A stretch of DNA of 64,000 nucleotides, taken from Gemmatimonadota bacterium. GTDB taxonomy: Bacteria > Gemmatimonadota > Gemmatimonadetes > Longimicrobiales > Gaopeijiaceae. The notes under the pieces were generated by a model, which had not been told where the DNA came from, ran no database searches, and saw only the letters and a list, made by a program, of their open reading frames with translations. This document shows, one piece after another, positions 18,401 through 26,655 of this stretch (positions are counted from its first letter, which is position 1; each line of letters begins with the position of its first letter). The position numbers were made by a program, and so were the translations under genes. Where the stretch lies: assembly GCA_022571515.1 (NCBI GenBank), contig JACZXQ010000008.1:80590-144589 (forward strand), given 5' to 3'.

Positions 18401-19885
18401 TCATCGTCCGTTGGGAAGGATAGGCTTCTGGCCCGGAGGAAGCGGCGACTCGTAGGGCTTCCCTCCGGTTTTCTCCTGGAAGAACGCATGAGCCCGCTCC
18501 ACCAGATCGGGGTTGGTCAGGATGTCCACGCCCGTGAGCGCCAGGATCTGGGCCGCCCTCTGTGCCGCCACGATGGAGCCCTCAGTGCCGTGCGAGGCAG
18601 ACGTGGCCCAGCTGTGCCAAGGGATATCCGCGGCCGCGCTGGTCACGCTGATCCCGGCGGTCGGCACGATGCGGCTCACCTCGGCGACGTCGGTGGATCC
18701 GCCCGTGGCCTCCTCCTCGCCGTCGGCCAATGGCTTGATCGCAGTATTCAGACCCTTTTGCTCGATCTCCAGGAAGTCCTGCAGTTGCCTGGCGAAGTCG
18801 TGGAAGGCTTCCGGATACTCGGGCTCGCCGAGCGCCTCCAAGTTCGCTTGGAGCGCCTCCTGGAGGGGCCGGTTCAGGTTGTACGCGTGCACGCCGGTGA
18901 TGAGCGTGACTTCGTGCGTGGTGCGGGTGCCCATCGCCGCGCCCTCGGCGATCTTGAGCAGCCAATCGTACCACTCCTGCACCTTCTCGCGGTCCACGTC
19001 GCGAACGTAGTACCATACCCTGGCGTACTCGGGCACGACGTTGGGCGCCTCGCCCGCGGAGGGGATCACGTAGTGGATGCGTGTGGAGGGGAGCACGTGC
19101 TCTCGCATCAGGTTGGCGCCGTCGTTCATCAACTCCACGGCGTCCAGAGCGCTTCGCCCATTCCACGGATCGAACGAGGCGTGGGCGGCCTGACCATAGA
19201 ACTCTACCTGGAAGTTGTTCATGGCGCGGCCGGGGTTGTTGTTCACCTCGGTCTCGAGCCCGGGGTGCCACTCGAGAACGGCGTCCAGTCCGTCGAAGAG
19301 TCCGTCCCGGGCCATGTAGACCTTGCCCACCACGGTCTCCTCGGCGGGGGTGCCGTATAGCTTTATCGTGCCCGTGAGTCCCTCGGCGTCCATGGTGCGC
19401 TTCAGCGCGATGGCGGCGCCCACCGATCCCGCTCCGAACAGGTTGTGGCCGCAGCCCTGTCCGTGCGGGTGGTCGTCGTCTCGCGGCGTGCGCTCGGGCA
19501 CCGCCGCGTTGCCGATGCCCGGAAGGGCGTCGAACTCCGCCAGGATGCCGAGCACGGGCTTGCCGGACCCATACGTCGCGACGAACGCTGTGGGCATGTC
19601 CGACACACCACGCTCCAGCGTGAAGCCTTCTTTTTCGAGCAGGTCCGCCAGGTACTCCGCTGATTGCGTCTCGAGGAGGGCGGTCTCCGAGAAGTCCCAC
19701 AGGGTCATGGCCATACCCCTGATCTCGGTGCTGAGTCCGTCCACCTGTTCCAGCGCCGTGCGTTTGGCGCCCTCGAAATCCTGCGCCGCAGTAGGGGACG
19801 TCGCAGCGGCTACGAGCACCAATGCAGCAGTTAGCGAGCGAAGGGATGTTGGTGGAGACAGGCGATTCATCATCATCGTCCTCAT
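18401..19885 (-). CDS. Exported M20 family amidohydrolase (AbgB-like)
   Basis: A 494-residue metallohydrolase. The N-terminus is a signal peptide ending SPTAAQ. The motif DDHPHGQGCGHNLFGAGSVG holds M20 metal ligands, and LKLYGTPAEETVVGKVYM-like sequence continues the family pattern. It is closest in layout to AbgB, the p-aminobenzoyl-glutamate hydrolase subunit, and to other M20D aminoacylases. AbgB itself is cytoplasmic, so the signal peptide here points to periplasmic amide hydrolysis. Start is ambiguous among clustered Met codons (19885 to 19870); a GAGG just upstream favours the later ones. It precedes the P1-nuclease-like gene in a likely two-gene operon. Confidence 0.85.
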   Translation of the reverse strand: MRTMMMNRLSPPTSLRSLTAALVLVAAATSPTAAQDFEGAKRTALEQVDGLSTEIRGMAMTLWDFSETALLETQSAEYLADLLEKEGFTLERGVSDMPTAFVATYGSGKPVLGILAEFDALPGIGNAAVPERTPRDDDHPHGQGCGHNLFGAGSVGAAIALKRTMDAEGLTGTIKLYGTPAEETVVGKVYMARDGLFDGLDAVLEWHPGLETEVNNNPGRAMNNFQVEFYGQAAHASFDPWNGRSALDAVELMNDGANLMREHVLPSTRIHYVIPSAGEAPNVVPEYARVWYYVRDVDREKVQEWYDWLLKIAEGAAMGTRTTHEVTLITGVHAYNLNRPLQEALQANLEALGEPEYPEAFHDFARQLQDFLEIEQKGLNTAIKPLADGEEEATGGSTDVAEVSRIVPTAGISVTSAAADIPWHSWATSASHGTEGSIVAAQRAAQILALTGVDILTNPDLVERAHAFFQEKTGGKPYESPLPPGQKPILPNGR

Positions 19886-19973
19886 TCATCGAAGTCCGAG
19901 TCCCGACCGGTTGGTCATGTCCCGAGTGATCGAAGAGATTGGGGGCCGTCCCATGGTGTGGGCAAGGCGTGCT

Positions 19974-21707
19974 TCAGCTTCGTACAGCACCAAGTTCCGG
20001 CGGGTCCGTGGCGTCGAACACCTCGGATAGCCAGGTCACCACGAGCGCCAACTCGGCCCATAGGGTGATGAGGGCCGCCACAACGGCAATTGCGATCGCC
20101 CCAAAACTCAGCCCGATGCGAAGCGTAACAGTCGCCGCTGCCATCAAGGGTGCGAGCAAAGCGAGCAGCAGCACACTGCCGGTCAGCGCCACGAGGATCA
20201 TCTGCTGACCCATCACCTCCAACCCGCCGGCCTGCTTCGGGCCGAGCGGTGTCCAGGCCGGCAGCAGCAATGCCTGGGCGTTGTGGATGGAGAGCGACAC
20301 GCCGTTCACCGGTGGCAGGACGACCACGGCCCCCGCGAAGCCTGCGGCCGTAAGGGCCAGATGCTCCCGCAACGGCCCCGACACCACTAGGATCGCCAGT
20401 CCCACACCCACCATGGCCAACTGCGCCAGCGAGACCGCGAGTGTGGACGAGGCGAGTTCGGCCAGCACGATGTCGCGGCTCGCCAGCGGGTAGCTGCGGA
20501 GAAGCGGCAACCGGCGCAGGTCGTCACGGAAGTCGTTCCTGATCGCCAACGGCCCGAGCACCGTGAGCATGCCGCCCAGGACCAGGAATATCCCAGCGAT
20601 GGCCGTGGCCGCCGTGTCGGGCTCGCCCGACACGTAGAGCAGCACGACGTACAGGAACACGGGTGCCACCGGCCAGAAGATCGGGCTGCCCGATTGGAGT
20701 TGCCGGACGAACGACACGGAGTTCTTCCAGAGCAACGCCACGGCAGGGCGTCCTACGGGCCGGAGCGGGAACGGCGTGGCGCCCACGCGAACGGTGACGT
20801 TTCCGGTCATGGCGAGGCGTCCATCCTTGACCGCCTCCACGAGCCCGGCCTTGTTCCGGCCCGCCTCGGCGGCGGCTTCTTCGAACGCGGTGTCGGTGCG
20901 AAGGATCCACACATAGTGCAGCGCGAGGAGCGCCACCGCGCCGGGCAGCGCCTCGGCCCACTGCGGCAGGCTGAGTGAGAACGTGGGCGCCAGGACGAGG
21001 TCGAACGGGAACAGAACGGTGTTGGCCACAGGTGTGTCCAGGGCGGCGGCGAAGACGAGTCCCAAGGCCTGAGCGGAATCCACTTCTTTCAGCTGCCGAA
21101 GCAGCGCCGCGAGTGTCCAGACGAAACCTGCTAGTGCCGCCGAGAAGACCGTGATCGGCAGCCACATCCTCTTGAGGCCCGTGAGGCCCTTTTCGGTCGC
21201 GCCCGCGTGTGTCAGCGACGCGATGATCTGGTGTAGGTGCAGGGTGGTGAAAAGCAGCCAGATCGTCGGCACGCGCAGGGCCCAGGGGAGCGGCGTCCCC
21301 CCCATGGCCGTGCCGATCAGCAGCGCTGTGAGCCAGACGGCCGGCTGCGCCTTGAGGAGCTTGTAGTTGATCAGGTCACGTCGGGTGAAAGGGCCCGCGA
21401 CGAGGTGCTGCACTTCGGCTCTGTCCAAGCTCAGCGCGAACCGGTGCCCGCCCCAAAGCCACCACCAGGCTACCACGATAGCCAGCATGATCGGAACGGT
21501 CAGTGCGATTCCGCCGAGCAGGGCTGTGCCCGGAGCGTTGTCCTCGCCACTCCAGGCCCAAAAACGGAGTATCATGCCGAAGTACGCGAGGCCCAAAACC
21601 ATCGCGATCGCGTATTGGGGCTTCTTCATCCTGGCCAGGAAGCCGCGAGCGCGGTTTCGGGCCTGCATGCGGAACAGGTAGACGAAGTGCCCGAGTGCCT
21701 CCATCAC
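19974..21707 (-). CDS. ABC exporter permease-like membrane protein
   Basis: A 577-residue membrane protein with roughly 12 hydrophobic segments in two groups, separated by a soluble middle part containing TFEEAAAEAGRNKAGL-like sequence. The pattern matches the large putative ABC-exporter proteins found beside ABC-2-type ATPases. Its GTG/ATG start region overlaps the stop of the upstream ATPase gene by 4 bp, which strongly suggests one transporter. Substrate unknown. The last coding bases abut an 88-bp gap before the M20 hydrolase gene. Confidence 0.75.
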   Translation of the reverse strand: MMEALGHFVYLFRMQARNRARGFLARMKKPQYAIAMVLGLAYFGMILRFWAWSGEDNAPGTALLGGIALTVPIMLAIVVAWWWLWGGHRFALSLDRAEVQHLVAGPFTRRDLINYKLLKAQPAVWLTALLIGTAMGGTPLPWALRVPTIWLLFTTLHLHQIIASLTHAGATEKGLTGLKRMWLPITVFSAALAGFVWTLAALLRQLKEVDSAQALGLVFAAALDTPVANTVLFPFDLVLAPTFSLSLPQWAEALPGAVALLALHYVWILRTDTAFEEAAAEAGRNKAGLVEAVKDGRLAMTGNVTVRVGATPFPLRPVGRPAVALLWKNSVSFVRQLQSGSPIFWPVAPVFLYVVLLYVSGEPDTAATAIAGIFLVLGGMLTVLGPLAIRNDFRDDLRRLPLLRSYPLASRDIVLAELASSTLAVSLAQLAMVGVGLAILVVSGPLREHLALTAAGFAGAVVVLPPVNGVSLSIHNAQALLLPAWTPLGPKQAGGLEVMGQQMILVALTGSVLLLALLAPLMAAATVTLRIGLSFGAIAIAVVAALITLWAELALVVTWLSEVFDATDPPELGAVRS

Positions 21708-22429
21708 GAGTCGGTCTCCGTAAGCGCCAGAAAGACCTCCTCCAGGCCCAGTCCTTCAAGCTCGGGGCGGTGTGAGACGATCTCGGAGATGGATCCAGCC
21801 GCCACCTTCTTTCCGTTCCGGAGCACGAGGATTCGGGTGCACAGCTCCTCGACCAGGTGCAGCAGGTGCGATGAAATAATGACCGTCGTACCGGCCTCTG
21901 CTCGGTCCTGTATGGTAACCTTCATTCGGCGGATGGCCGCGGGGTCGAGCCCCGTTAGGGGTTCATCGAGCAGCAGCACCGAGGGCTCGTGCAGCAGGCC
22001 GCACGCGATCGCGAGCTTTTGCTTCATTCCCCGCGACAGCTCACTCGGGAGTTTCCGACGATGGTCCTGAAGTTCGAACTCGTCGAGCAGTGCCTCCATG
22101 CGGGGTTGGGTATCGCTGACTTGGTAGATTCTCCCCACGAACCGGAGATGCTCTTCCAGGGTGAGGTGGTCGAAGTGCTCGGGGTCGTCGGGGATGAACG
22201 CGAGGGCTGCCTTGGCCGCAACCGGTTGGTCGGCCAGGTCGTGCCCCGCAATCGTGATGCGCCCCTTCGTTGGGCGGATGATTCCGCACAACGCCTGAAG
22301 CGTGGTGGTCTTGCCCGCCCCGTTGGGGCCGACCAGGCCGAGCACCTCACCCGGCGCCGCCTCGAAACTGAGCCCGGAGACGGCCAGGACGTCACCGTAC
22401 GACTTGCTGAAGTCTTCCACTCGGATCAT
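21704..22429 (-). CDS. ABC transporter ATP-binding protein
   Basis: A 241-residue ABC ATPase. Walker A GLVGPNGAGKTTTLQ is at about 34-48, the signature LSRGMKQKLAIACGL near 136, Walker B VLLLDEPLTGLD near 155, and the switch His lies in TVIISSHLLHLVEE. The start at 22429 (MIRVEDFSKSYG) gives the usual family length; a longer open frame upstream adds an uncharacteristic leader. It overlaps the permease gene and should power export by it. Confidence 0.92.
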   Translation of the reverse strand: MIRVEDFSKSYGDVLAVSGLSFEAAPGEVLGLVGPNGAGKTTTLQALCGIIRPTKGRITIAGHDLADQPVAAKAALAFIPDDPEHFDHLTLEEHLRFVGRIYQVSDTQPRMEALLDEFELQDHRRKLPSELSRGMKQKLAIACGLLHEPSVLLLDEPLTGLDPAAIRRMKVTIQDRAEAGTTVIISSHLLHLVEELCTRILVLRNGKKVAAGSISEIVSHRPELEGLGLEEVFLALTETDS

Positions 22430-22602
22430 CAGGGGCAGCCGTTGAGGCAGACATGTGGAAAGGTGCGATAATTGGTGGCCCGGCGGCGAGGCGGTCAAGT
22501 CCGTGTGAGGGTAGGTATCGATCCGTCCGATGGACCCTCATCTGCTCGAAGCGGTATGGGTTGGTCGAACCTTGTCATGATAACGGGAGTGCCAGACGCT
22601 TG

Positions 22603-23412
22603 ATGATGATGACCCCATGGGTAAAGCGACTTCTCATCGCCAATGTGGTCCTTTACTTCTTGGCGGCGCCGGGTAGTCCTCTCTACCACCTCCTCACGTT
22701 TCATCCGGCCGCGGTATTCGGGGTCGATCAGTCCTATCTTCCGGGAATCCCGTTCCGGCCGTGGACGCTCGTCTCGTACATGTTCCTGCACGCGGGCTTC
22801 AGCCACATCCTGTTCAACATGATCGGGCTCTTCTTCTTCGGCCCCCGGCTCGAGACGAAACTGGGCGGCAAGAGCTTTCTGTATCTGTATTTCCTGAGTG
22901 GGATCGGGGGCGCCGTACTGTCGATGCCGTTCATGTTCAACGCCCGCATCGTGGGCGCGTCAGGGGCGGTCTACGGCATCATGCTGGGCTTCGCGTACTT
23001 CTGGCCACGCGAGCGCATCTACATCTGGGGCGTGCTGCCCGTGCAGGCCTGGTTGCTGGCGACCTTCCTGGTGATCAGCAGCCTCTACAGCGGAATCGCC
23101 GGCACCAACGCCGGCGTCGCTCACTTCGCGCATCTCGGCGGGCTGGCGGCCGGCTTCGCCTACCTGAAGTGGTCGGAGTGGCACACCGGCAAGGATCGGC
23201 GTGTGTTTCAGCAGAAGCTGTGGCACACGCCATCGGTGGACACGAGCGACAAGGAGACACGACGTCGCTGGGCCACCATCAGGCTCGATGGCCTGCACGA
23301 GTTGAACCGGGGGGAAGTGGAGGAGCTGCTGGCCAAGGTCGAGGCGTCCGGAGTGCGCAGCCTCTCGTCGAATCAGCGCATGTTCCTCGACCGTATCGCC
23401 GGATCCGTCTAA
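22603..23412 (+). CDS. Rhomboid family intramembrane serine protease
   Basis: A 269-residue protein with six to seven hydrophobic helices. The catalytic Ser is S120 in GASGAVYG and the catalytic His is H177 in AHFAHLGGLAAGF; the conserved HAGFSHILFNM stretch near 60-70 is also present. Rhomboids cleave single-pass membrane proteins within the bilayer. A soluble tail of about 75 residues follows the last helix (KDRRVFQQKLW onward), a feature of many bacterial rhomboids of this length. The start is one of three successive ATGs at 22603. The diguanylate cyclase gene begins almost directly behind it. Confidence 0.92.
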   Translation: MMMTPWVKRLLIANVVLYFLAAPGSPLYHLLTFHPAAVFGVDQSYLPGIPFRPWTLVSYMFLHAGFSHILFNMIGLFFFGPRLETKLGGKSFLYLYFLSGIGGAVLSMPFMFNARIVGASGAVYGIMLGFAYFWPRERIYIWGVLPVQAWLLATFLVISSLYSGIAGTNAGVAHFAHLGGLAAGFAYLKWSEWHTGKDRRVFQQKLWHTPSVDTSDKETRRRWATIRLDGLHELNRGEVEELLAKVEASGVRSLSSNQRMFLDRIAGSV

Positions 23413-23426
23413 CTGCCATCAACGGC

Positions 23427-24632
23427 TTGCGGCGGGCACTTCTTGGTTGGCTCTGGCCTGGCGGGGCCGTGGTCGCGGCCGTGGCCGCGCTCACCAGGTT
23501 CGCCCGCGAGTCTCCGTGGCTGATCGACGCCTCCGCGAGCTATCCTCCCTTGATCTTCGGCGCCGGCGGTCTGCTGGCGTGGCGGTTTCGCCGCAGCCGG
23601 GCCGTGGGCGCGATCGCCGCCCTCGCGCTGGTGCGATGGTTGGGTGCGGAGGCCAACCCGGCGCTGCTGGCGACCCTGGTACCTCTCTCGCTTGCCGCGC
23701 TCACCAGCACCAAGGACCGCGGTGCGTTGGCCACCCGAGGACTGGGTCAAGTGGTGGGCATGCTGGCCGCGGTCTCACTCGTGGTAGGTCTTCCCACGCT
23801 GCTCCCCGGGTTGGCCGCCGGCATCGAAGCGTGGGACTTCATCCCGGGCGTGGGGGGTGGGACTTCCGGCGGCACGGCGCCGTCCGGAGCGTTCTCCGAC
23901 ACGGGCATCCTGGCGGCCACCCTAGCGGGTGCTGTGATCGTAGGGTTCGCCTGGTTCAGGGACGATCCGGTGGACCGCGGCATGGCGTGGTGCCTTGTGG
24001 CCCTCTTGCTGGCGCTCGCGACGGCCCACGACCCCGTGGCATCGTCGGTTTACCTGATGGGGGCCGGTGTGGTGCTCGCGACGGCCGTGGTGGAGAAGTC
24101 CTACGCCATGGCGTATCACGACGAGTTGACGGGCCTTCCGGCGCGCAGGGCGCTCTGGCAGGACCTCGAGGCGGCGGGCACGACCTACTCGGTCGCCATG
24201 GTGGACATCGATTACTTCAAGAAGTTCAACGATCGCCACGGCCACGACGTGGGTGACCAGGTGCTGATGATGGTGGCAGGCCAACTCGCGACCGTATCCG
24301 GCGGAGGGCGAACATTCCGCTACGGGGGGGAGGAATTCGCCGTGGTCTTCCCTGGGAAGAGCCGCAAGGAGGCCATGCCTTATCTGGAGGAGTTGCGTGC
24401 CAAGATCGAAGAAAGCCGCTTCTCGGTGCGCCGACGCGGCCGGCCGCGGAAGAAACCGTCGGGGGCCAAGGCCGCCAGAGCGAGCAAGCCGGCCGGGAAG
24501 CTACAGGTCACCGTGAGCATAGGAGTGGCGGAGCGGACGAACAAGCAGTCCACCCCGCAAAAAGTGGTCAAGAGCGCGGATCGTGCGCTGTACCGGGCGA
24601 AGCAGGACGGACGGAACCGAGTGGCGAGATAA
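23427..24632 (+). CDS. Membrane-bound GGDEF diguanylate cyclase
   Basis: About 401 residues. The N-terminal 230 are strongly hydrophobic, forming about seven helices. A GGDEF domain follows: DELTGLPARRALWQDL, DIDYFKKFNDRHGHDVGDQ, and the active-site RYGGEEFAVVFPG near residue 300. The active site is GGEEF, so c-di-GMP synthesis from two GTP is expected. A basic insertion (RRRGRPRKKPSG) lies before the final VTVSIGVAERT motif; similar basic loops occur in other cyclases. The start is uncertain: TTG at 23427 or GTG at 23469, with no ATG and no clear ribosome site. Upstream parts of this frame overlap the rhomboid gene and are not coding. Confidence 0.85.
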   Translation: MRRALLGWLWPGGAVVAAVAALTRFARESPWLIDASASYPPLIFGAGGLLAWRFRRSRAVGAIAALALVRWLGAEANPALLATLVPLSLAALTSTKDRGALATRGLGQVVGMLAAVSLVVGLPTLLPGLAAGIEAWDFIPGVGGGTSGGTAPSGAFSDTGILAATLAGAVIVGFAWFRDDPVDRGMAWCLVALLLALATAHDPVASSVYLMGAGVVLATAVVEKSYAMAYHDELTGLPARRALWQDLEAAGTTYSVAMVDIDYFKKFNDRHGHDVGDQVLMMVAGQLATVSGGGRTFRYGGEEFAVVFPGKSRKEAMPYLEELRAKIEESRFSVRRRGRPRKKPSGAKAARASKPAGKLQVTVSIGVAERTNKQSTPQKVVKSADRALYRAKQDGRNRVAR

Positions 24633-24762
24633 GCGGAGGCGATGGCGGTTGCCTGGATCCACCTGCTCACCAAGGGCTCGGTGTCCTTCCCCCCCACACC
24701 GGGGTTTGAAGTGGAATCGTTATTGGCGTCGCTGGAGAGAGAGCACGGTCGAATTGTCGACT

Positions 24763-24982
24763 GGCTCGAGGCCTCGCCGATCGAGCCGTCGACCAGGTCC
24801 GCCATCCGTCCGTCAGTGTCCCCAGGGATCGCGATATCAACCTCCACCGACCGCGGTGCCTCCTCGTGGAGTGGGCCGGAGACGGATCCGTGGAGAGCCT
24901 GGCTACCGATCACCAGAACTTCTTGCACTCTCAGCACGGCTCCCGCCGCACGGATGGCGTGCTCGAACTCCTCGCGGGTCAC
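24763..24982 (-). pseudogene. Truncated nucleotidyltransferase gene (3' end lost)
   Basis: The GTG at 24982 overlaps the stop of the HTH fragment. About 72 residues look like the start of a nucleotidyltransferase of the kind paired with HTH regulators: EVLVIGSQALHGS, then EVDIAIPGDTDGRMADLVDGSIGE. After that the frame runs on to 24380, antisense to the GGDEF gene, with no family character, and the second half of the domain is missing. Between the GGDEF stop and this point (24633-24763) an unrelated short frame on the plus strand (start 24642) has some protein-like composition, but I cannot name it. It looks like one half of a decayed toxin-antitoxin-like pair. Confidence 0.55.
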
Positions 24983-25387
24983 GAGGTCTCCTCCTCCGAG
25001 GCGGCAAACGCCCGATAGACCTCTGCCCGCTCGGCGGCTGAGAGAACGCCCGCGAAGGGGGTGACATGGCGTAGCTCTCTGGCCCGGGGACCCGGATCCT
25101 CCAACACGGGGAGCAATTCGGGTAGGGGCCGGTCCAGGAGCACGTCCCACTCCCGGAGGAGTTGGCTGGCACCGGGATGCTTTCGGCGCATGAGCGCGAG
25201 CGTCGACCTGGCCCGTGCGACGACACCCTGCGGGTCTTCCATCAGGTGCCGGGCAATCGCCTTGTGGAGGAAAAGGCTCCGCCGGTCTTCTCGCGTCAGG
25301 GGCGGATAGAACTCGAGGCTGACTTCGAAACCCACGGACCTTGCGAGACGACGGACCGTATCCAAAGTGGGGCTCTTCCGGCCGCCC
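24979..25387 (-). pseudogene. Truncated HTH regulator/antitoxin-like gene (5' end lost)
   Basis: The readable part begins GGRKSPTLDTVRRLARSVGFE, which is the end of an XRE-type helix-turn-helix domain, and continues about 110 residues to EEETS. The preceding 40-50 residues expected for the DNA-binding domain are absent, because the DUF2911 gene ends at 25388 exactly where they should be. The remaining C-terminal domain precedes nucleotidyltransferase genes in many genomes, and here the stop overlaps such a gene by GTGA. I read the pair as a deletion-truncated module, not a functional one. Confidence 0.55.
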
Positions 25388-26602
25388 CTACCTGAAGCGG
25401 ATCGGGACCGAGAAGCGGGTGCGGTCCCATTCGAGGTGCATGACGCCACCGCCCTCCATTTCCTGGAAGGAGATCGTGAATCGCTCCACGACGTCACGGA
25501 GTTGGTCCACGGTCATCACAACCCGCCCGAAGTCCTGCGACTCGTCGTATGCGGTGCCCCACTGCCCGGTCTGCCGGTTGACGATCAGCTCCTGGGATGA
25601 CTCGGTGAAGGTGGTCCAAAGCGTGTACGAGCCTGCCGGCAGGTTCAGGTCCCTAAGGATCAGGTCCGTGTCGGTCGTGAAGACCGTCGCCGAGTTGGCC
25701 CCCGTGCGCCAAACCTCGCCGTGCGGCACCAATCCACCCCAGATGTGCCTGCCGCGTTTGGCCGGCTGCGAGTACGTCACCTCGATTCGGGCTCCTTCGA
25801 GGGTGGCCGTGGCTGTGGCCGCGGGAGAGGGCACGCCGAGTCCTGTGCCGCTGGCGTCCCGCGCTGCGAAATCGGCCGCGAGGGTCGGCACATCCAGGTC
25901 GTCCGCGGCAATGGCGGTGGCCTTCATGGTAGTAGCGTACCCGGTGGCGCCTACCAACTCACCGTCGTCGTTCAGCACCACATACATGGGGCTGCCGAAG
26001 AGGTCGTAGGAGACCGTGTCGCCCGTGGCGGCCGTGATCGCGTTGGCCGCCGGCTGTGGGCGTGTGGAGCTGACCAAGGACAGGGCGTATTCGTCGGCGC
26101 CCGCGTCCCTTGCCTCACGCGCCGCCTGCTCGACGACGAAGAGGGCCATAGGCATCCGTCCCATCGTGGGTATCGCTCCGGAGCCCACCTCCATCTCCAT
26201 CGTGCCCTCGGCGCGGCCTCCCTCGTTCACCACGGTGGCGGTGTTGCCCTCCACGGTGATGACAGACGACCAAGGCTCAATGCCGTCCGGGTTGGTGGCG
26301 GGAGTGCTCCACTTGATCGAGAGCCGGCCGATGCGGCCCTCGGGGGTCAACTCGGCCGTGTAGCGCCCGACGAGCGTGACCGGATTCCGACTGACGTAGA
26401 TGCCCTCGATTCGGTCCTCGGTCCGCACAAACGACTCGATGGCGATGGTGTCCACGCCGAGCAACGTCACGAACTCGCGCTGTCCTTCCGGACGGACCGA
26501 AGGCGCCACGTCGCCCTGCGCTCCGTCCCTGTCTCCGCACCCTGCCACGAGCAATGCCGAGGCAAGAACCGTCATCCAATGTGTCACGCCTGCACGGGCC
26601 AT
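25388..26602 (-). CDS. DUF2911 domain lipoprotein
   Basis: A 404-residue protein from the ATG at 26602, which has GGAGG eight bases upstream. The N-terminus is a lipoprotein signal (ASALLVAGCGD). The C-terminal 140 residues are a DUF2911 domain: EVTYSQPAKRGRHIWGG, GEVWRTGANSATVF, LPAGSYTLWT and FGRVVMTVD. Function of DUF2911 is unknown; members are exported and common in Bacteroidota and Gemmatimonadota. The preceding 240 residues form a beta-rich region without a named family. It lies downstream of the S9 peptidase gene with a 53-bp gap. Confidence 0.85.
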   Translation of the reverse strand: MARAGVTHWMTVLASALLVAGCGDRDGAQGDVAPSVRPEGQREFVTLLGVDTIAIESFVRTEDRIEGIYVSRNPVTLVGRYTAELTPEGRIGRLSIKWSTPATNPDGIEPWSSVITVEGNTATVVNEGGRAEGTMEMEVGSGAIPTMGRMPMALFVVEQAAREARDAGADEYALSLVSSTRPQPAANAITAATGDTVSYDLFGSPMYVVLNDDGELVGATGYATTMKATAIAADDLDVPTLAADFAARDASGTGLGVPSPAATATATLEGARIEVTYSQPAKRGRHIWGGLVPHGEVWRTGANSATVFTTDTDLILRDLNLPAGSYTLWTTFTESSQELIVNRQTGQWGTAYDESQDFGRVVMTVDQLRDVVERFTISFQEMEGGGVMHLEWDRTRFSVPIRFR

Positions 26603-26655
26603 CGATCTGTCCTCCGAGAGTTCGGCAACGCGATCTGAGGGGGCAGCGCGCACCC

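Noticed and set aside
22761..23412. Upstream part of the GGDEF frame overlapping the rhomboid gene
   Set aside because: The rhomboid frame carries the catalytic Ser and His; the other frame is Arg-rich noise.
24420..24500. AT-hook-like RRRGRPRKKP in the diguanylate cyclase
   Set aside because: Basic loops of this kind before the last GGDEF motif occur in other cyclases, and a membrane-bound enzyme is an unlikely DNA binder.
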